A stretch of 8,476 nucleotides of DNA. Source: Chloroflexota bacterium. GTDB lineage: Bacteria; Chloroflexota; Anaerolineae; Promineifilales; Promineifilaceae. This document shows, piece after piece, positions 5,102 to 8,476 of the stretch. How positions within the stretch are numbered: the stretch's first letter is position 1; each line of letters opens with the position of its first letter. A program made the translations under genes and the position numbers. The notes beneath the pieces are model-generated. The model worked only from the letters and a program-made list of their open reading frames with translations. It ran no database searches and was not told the origin of the DNA. The stretch is taken from NCBI GenBank assembly GCA_008501785.1, contig QQUD01000324.1, positions 1 to 8,476 of the forward strand, in the 5' to 3' direction.

Positions 5102-8100
5102 ATGCCATCGTTATCTCTTTCCTTACTGGGGCCATTTACGGCCGTTTACCAAAATCACCCCCTGCTGAAATTTCGCAGCAGCAACGCACAGGCACTTCTG
5201 ATTTATCTGACAGTTGAACATACGCTGGGAACGGCCGTTCACCCCCGCCAAGCCCTCATGGAACTGCTCTGGCCGGGGACGCTGCTTAAATCAGCGCAGG
5301 CCAATCTGCGACAAACACTTTACCAACTGCGTCAAGCCATCCCCCAAATAGACGACCATCCTTTGCTGCTCACAAATCGCAGCACAGTGCATATCAATCC
5401 CGATGTTGATTTTGAGCTTGATGTGGCCACATTTTTGCAACACGCTAAAGCAACAGACATTAGCCAATTGGAAACGGCCGTTTCGCTTTATCGTGGTTCC
5501 TTTCTCGAAGATTTTCACCTGTCCGAAAATAATCCATTTACCGAATGGAGCCGCGCCTGGGAAGAAAAATGCCGCCGCACCATGCTAGAAACATTGCAAA
5601 CCTTAACAACCCACGCTTTGCAGCAATCGCAGCTAGAACAAGCCGAAACCTATGCCAGACAGCAGATTACAATTGAGGATTTGCACGAGCCAGGACACCA
5701 ACAGTTGATCACCACCCTGGCACAAAGTCGCCGCACCCACGAAGCCATCACGCATTTTGAAGCATACACTCGCACGCTCCGTCATGAGCTTGATCTGCCG
5801 CCCTCGGCAGAGATGGTCGCATTAGTAAAAACTGTTCGGGCAGGAGATGTGTTGTTGGATGGGGAAACGGCCGTTTCCCCATCCCCTCCACACACCACCA
5901 CACCAATCGCCCCCGTTCCCAACAACCTCTACCCACCATCTACCCCCTTCGTTGGCCGCAAACGCGAGCTAAATGAACTCGATGATTGGTTAAGCAGTCC
6001 AGCCGTGCGCCTGATCAACATCGTTGGCACTGGCGGTATCGGTAAAACACGGCTGGCCGTCATGACTGCCAGCCAGCAGCTAACCGCAACCCTTGACGCC
6101 CAAACTGTGATGCCGCGATTTCCTGACGGCATCTACTTCATAAACCTATCTCCCCCGCGTAACGAAGAGGACATTGTTCCAGGAATAATCCATGCCGTTC
6201 ATCTCAAGCTTGAACGCGCACAGCAAACAGAACGCACCCAAGAAATGGGTCAATCGACACAAATGCAGCTGCTCAACTATCTTCGTGACAAGCGCATGCT
6301 GCTGATTATGAATAACTACGAGCATTTATTGAGTGGCACACGCATTTTAGTCGAAATTCTACGGGCTGCGCCTGCCGTCCACATTTTGGTCACATCACGC
6401 GAACGACTGCAATTGCATGGCGAACAGGTTTATCCACTGCAAGGACTAAACTTTCCCATAACTGCCGATCTACCACTGGATGCCTCAGATTGGCCCAACT
6501 ATCCGGCCGTGCAGCTTTTTCTGCAAAGTGCGCAGCGCATTCGCCCAAATTTTGACATCAGAGAAGATGAATGGGCATTTGTCGGGCAAATTTGCCAATG
6601 GGTTGAAGGGCTGCCGCTTGGCCTAGAACTGGCCGCATCTTGGGTAGATATGATGTCGCTGGCAGACATTGTGGCCGAACTCCACAACAGCCTGGACTTT
6701 TTAGAAACAGAGCTGCGAGATTTGCCTGCACGCCATCGCAGTATGCGTACCGTATTTGATTCCACCTGGCGGCGGCTCAATGCGTCTGAGCAAGCAGTGC
6801 TGCCTGCCTTGTCCGTCTTAGAAGATGGCTTTTCTCGTGTAGCGGCACAGCAAATTACCGGGGCATCGCTGCGATTGCTCTCTAATTTAGTAAACAAATC
6901 GCTGCTGCGTTACAGTCAATCTCAAGATCAGTTTGAAATTCATGGGCTGGTGCGTCAATATGCAGTAGATAAATTAACGGAGGATGGGGAGTGGGAAACG
7001 GCCGTTCGCGATAAACACACCACCTACTATTGCCAATGGCTGCATCGCCAAAACAATGTCCTCAAAGGCGCACAGCAGCAATCCGCTTTAGAAGAAATAG
7101 ACATTGCAGGAGACAACGTTCGTGCAGCCTGGGATTGGGCGGTCCGTCGCAAACAATGGTCTCTGCTTGCTGCCGGACTAGAAAGCCTTGCCTATTTTTA
7201 CTGGTGGCGCGGTCGTTTAAATCACGGAGTGGCGATTGGCAAACGACTGGTGTCAGCAATTACACATAACCAATCCATTCCTGTCTGGTTAACACAGTCT
7301 AACAAAGATGCAACAACCAGTTTACTCCTGGCTTCGACGCTGTCTTGGCTAGGTTTGTTCGCCCACCAAACTGGGCAAGCTGAATGGGCAACGCAACTAC
7401 TAGATGACAGCATTGCCATGCTAGACACACTAGATTCCACTCCAGATGTGCAAGCTGTGCATGCATTTGCCATCTTGCAAACTGGCTACAATCAATCAAC
7501 TCACGATCACAAACTAGCGCATGTTGCTTTTAAAAAATGCTTGCAGCTCTATGAATCCTTGGGGGATCGTTCCGGCAAGGCGGCTGCCCTTTATGCGTTG
7601 GGGCGCACCGAAGGTCGTTTGGGCGCATTTCCACAAGCAAAACAACTGCTAATACAAAGCCAGCACATTTTTCATGAGCTTGGCGATCAGCGCGGGTTGG
7701 CAGATGTGGCATCACTCTTGTGCCGCATTGCAATTTTTACAGGCCAGCTTGACGAAGCCGTCTCATTAGGACAAGAAAGCGTTTCCATTGTGGAGTCAAT
7801 GGGACTGCGTTTAGAGTTGAAAAAAGGTGTTTTGGCACTTGCTGTACAACTGCGAGGAGAGGTTGCCGCCGGAGCAGCTATGCAGCAGCAATCGTTTGAG
7901 GCAGAACTGCGGCGTGGCATTCGCTATGCGCTGCTGGTTGTACGCACGGCAATGGGGCATCTGCTCAATGGTGATTATGTGTTGGCAAATAAACAAACAC
8001 AACAAGCACGCCTTTTGGCAAGAGAAGAAGGGCTGGCACGCTTTCAAGCAATGGCAGGGCAAGTATCTGGTATGGCTGCCTTAGTCCAAAATGACGCAAA

Positions 8101-8476
8101 TGCGGCGATATCTCACCTTCATGGCACCCCTGATATTTTTTATGATTTGGGCGAAATTGCTGAGGCGTCATGGGTACAGGGAACTTATGCAGATGCGCTG
8201 TGGAGAGCGGGTAAACGGGATATGGCGATTGCAGCTTTACAGCAGGCATTGGATACGGCCGTTTCCGTCCACTCCTACCTTTCCCTCCTCTTCATCTTGC
8301 CACCGCTCATGCTCATCAAATTAGAACATGGCGCAATTGAAGATGCATTAACAATCTATGGCCGGGTATGGCAAGAACCTTTACCGGCAAAATCGCCCTG
8401 GTTTGCAGATGTTTACGGCCGTTTCATGCAGCCGCACCTAACCATCCAAAATCAAGACACATTGAAGAAAGCGAAA
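5102..8476 (+). CDS. SARP/AfsR-like transcriptional regulator: winged helix-BTAD-NB-ARC-TPR (3' end beyond window)
   Basis: Large cytoplasmic STAND-type regulator, open for 1125 codons in one frame with no stop or frameshift before the window edge. The order is OmpR-type winged helix (about 1-100); BTAD helical domain (about 105-250); Pro/Ser/Thr linker (about 255-280); NB-ARC ATPase (about 282-535); a winged-helix-like segment (about 545-625) with HGLVRQYA; then alpha-helical TPR-like repeats to the edge. Walker A is GTGGIGKT (309-316). The Walker B segment reads LLIMNNYEHLL (400-410), with Asn404 where the family normally has Asp (LLVLDNFEHL). Sensor-type TSRERL (431-436) and GLPLGLELAA (503-512) are intact. 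Such proteins couple nucleotide-dependent oligomerisation and TPR ligand sensing to promoter binding. The ATG at 5102 fits the start of the winged helix and lies six bases after a TATAAT; there is no ribosome binding site. Seven palindrome copies lie inside, six read as Thr-Ala-Val. Targets are unknown. Confidence 0.93.
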   Translation, partial: MPSLSLSLLGPFTAVYQNHPLLKFRSSNAQALLIYLTVEHTLGTAVHPRQALMELLWPGTLLKSAQANLRQTLYQLRQAIPQIDDHPLLLTNRSTVHINPDVDFELDVATFLQHAKATDISQLETAVSLYRGSFLEDFHLSENNPFTEWSRAWEEKCRRTMLETLQTLTTHALQQSQLEQAETYARQQITIEDLHEPGHQQLITTLAQSRRTHEAITHFEAYTRTLRHELDLPPSAEMVALVKTVRAGDVLLDGETAVSPSPPHTTTPIAPVPNNLYPPSTPFVGRKRELNELDDWLSSPAVRLINIVGTGGIGKTRLAVMTASQQLTATLDAQTVMPRFPDGIYFINLSPPRNEEDIVPGIIHAVHLKLERAQQTERTQEMGQSTQMQLLNYLRDKRMLLIMNNYEHLLSGTRILVEILRAAPAVHILVTSRERLQLHGEQVYPLQGLNFPITADLPLDASDWPNYPAVQLFLQSAQRIRPNFDIREDEWAFVGQICQWVEGLPLGLELAASWVDMMSLADIVAELHNSLDFLETELRDLPARHRSMRTVFDSTWRRLNASEQAVLPALSVLEDGFSRVAAQQITGASLRLLSNLVNKSLLRYSQSQDQFEIHGLVRQYAVDKLTEDGEWETAVRDKHTTYYCQWLHRQNNVLKGAQQQSALEEIDIAGDNVRAAWDWAVRRKQWSLLAAGLESLAYFYWWRGRLNHGVAIGKRLVSAITHNQSIPVWLTQSNKDATTSLLLASTLSWLGLFAHQTGQAEWATQLLDDSIAMLDTLDSTPDVQAVHAFAILQTGYNQSTHDHKLAHVAFKKCLQLYESLGDRSGKAAALYALGRTEGRLGAFPQAKQLLIQSQHIFHELGDQRGLADVASLLCRIAIFTGQLDEAVSLGQESVSIVESMGLRLELKKGVLALAVQLRGEVAAGAAMQQQSFEAELRRGIRYALLVVRTAMGHLLNGDYVLANKQTQQARLLAREEGLARFQAMAGQVSGMAALVQNDANAAISHLHGTPDIFYDLGEIAEASWVQGTYADALWRAGKRDMAIAALQQALDTAVSVHSYLSLLFILPPLMLIKLEHGAIEDALTIYGRVWQEPLPAKSPWFADVYGRFMQPHLTIQNQDTLKKAK
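5138..5145. repeat. Iterated palindrome copy 7 (core only)
   Basis: ACGGCCGT with a right-hand TTTAC flank, near the start of the BTAD regulator; read as FTAVY (TAV at residues 13-15). Confidence 0.7.
5229..5240. repeat. Iterated palindrome copy 8 (12 bp perfect)
   Basis: GAACGGCCGTTC in the winged-helix domain of the regulator; read as GTAVH (TAV at residues 44-46). Confidence 0.8.
5471..5484. repeat. Iterated palindrome copy 9 (14 bp perfect)
   Basis: GAAACGGCCGTTTC in the BTAD domain; read as ETAVS (residues 124-128). Confidence 0.85.
5857..5884. repeat. Iterated palindrome copy 10 (28 bp perfect palindrome)
   Basis: The core GGAAACGGCCGTTTCC (5863-5878) is extended symmetrically by GGATGG and CCATCC to 28 bp with no mismatch and no loop. 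It lies at the junction of the BTAD domain and the Pro-rich linker before the NB-ARC domain; read as GETAVSPS. Confidence 0.9.
6997..7006. repeat. Iterated palindrome copy 11 (10 bp perfect)
   Basis: AACGGCCGTT with a left GGA flank, at the junction of the winged-helix-like segment and the TPR region; read as ETAVR (TAV at residues 633-635). Confidence 0.8.
8255..8262. repeat. Iterated palindrome copy 12 (core, right half full)
   Basis: ACGGCCGT followed by TTCC; the left flank is GGAT. Read as DTAVS in the TPR region (TAV at residues 1052-1054). Confidence 0.75.
8415..8422. repeat. Iterated palindrome copy 13 (core, different reading frame)
   Basis: ACGGCCGT followed by TTC; read as Tyr-Gly-Arg-Phe (residues 1105-1108). 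It is the only copy not read as Thr-Ala-Val. Confidence 0.75.

Noticed and set aside
6503..6508. CGGCCG in TCCGGCCGTG as a further palindrome copy
   Set aside because: It lacks the ACGGCCGT core and AAA/TTT flanks, so it was not counted.
5291..8324. Many small open frames on both strands within 5291-8324
   Set aside because: They are shadows of the single uninterrupted plus-strand frame 5102-8476, which shows continuous domain motifs; the minus-strand ones have no recognisable motifs or start signals.

Overview
The window most resembles a mid-GC member of the Chloroflexota (Anaerolineae/Caldilineae-like). This is an inference from the very large BTAD/NB-ARC/TPR regulator, the Ala/Pro/Thr-rich lipoprotein linkers and the general gene style; no rRNA or other phylogenetic marker is present. 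Almost the whole window is coding, and no RNA gene, CRISPR array or transposase was seen.

Layout. (1) 1-788, minus: thiD, the HMP/HMP-P kinase of thiamine synthesis, lacking only its last few residues at the window edge. Its promoter lies inside a 7-bp tandem repeat (794-835). (2) 951-2297, minus: a membrane-anchored coiled-coil protein with a DUF4041-like middle and a C-terminal Mug113/T5orf172-type GIY-YIG nuclease domain. This is the architecture of the single-gene anti-phage system SNIPE. It has its own promoter, Shine-Dalgarno and terminator and is clearly AT-richer than its neighbours, so it looks like a self-contained acquired cassette. (3) 2448-4052 and 4103-4594, plus: a probable operon of a 5'-nucleotidase-family lipoprotein and a single-pass membrane protein with an extracytoplasmic LysM domain. 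(4) 4598-4716: a roughly 119-bp imperfect inverted repeat between convergent genes. (5) 4710-4919, minus: a 69-residue hypothetical protein with a good ribosome binding site. (6) 5102-8476, plus: one uninterrupted 1125-codon reading frame, open at the window edge, encoding a SARP/AfsR-like regulator (winged helix, BTAD, NB-ARC ATPase, TPR-like repeats). Three GTGATCA boxes and a TATAAT placed for a leaderless transcript lie in front of it.

Over all of this lies a dispersed palindrome, consensus GGAAACGGCCGTTTCC with core ACGGCCGT. It occurs 13 times in 8.5 kb, about 100 times more often than expected for a random 8-mer. All 13 copies lie inside coding sequence, on both strands, and 12 of 13 are read in the same frame as Thr-Ala-Val, often Glu-Thr-Ala-Val-Ser. 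It behaves like the cyanobacterial highly iterated palindrome HIP1 but has a different sequence. The nuclease gene and its flanks contain none.

The two items most worth following up are the SNIPE-like nuclease and the genome-style iterated palindrome. The genes do not form one pathway: thiD is metabolic, the nuclease is probably defence, the nucleotidase/LysM pair acts at the cell surface, and the large regulator has no identified target beyond possibly itself and the divergent small gene.
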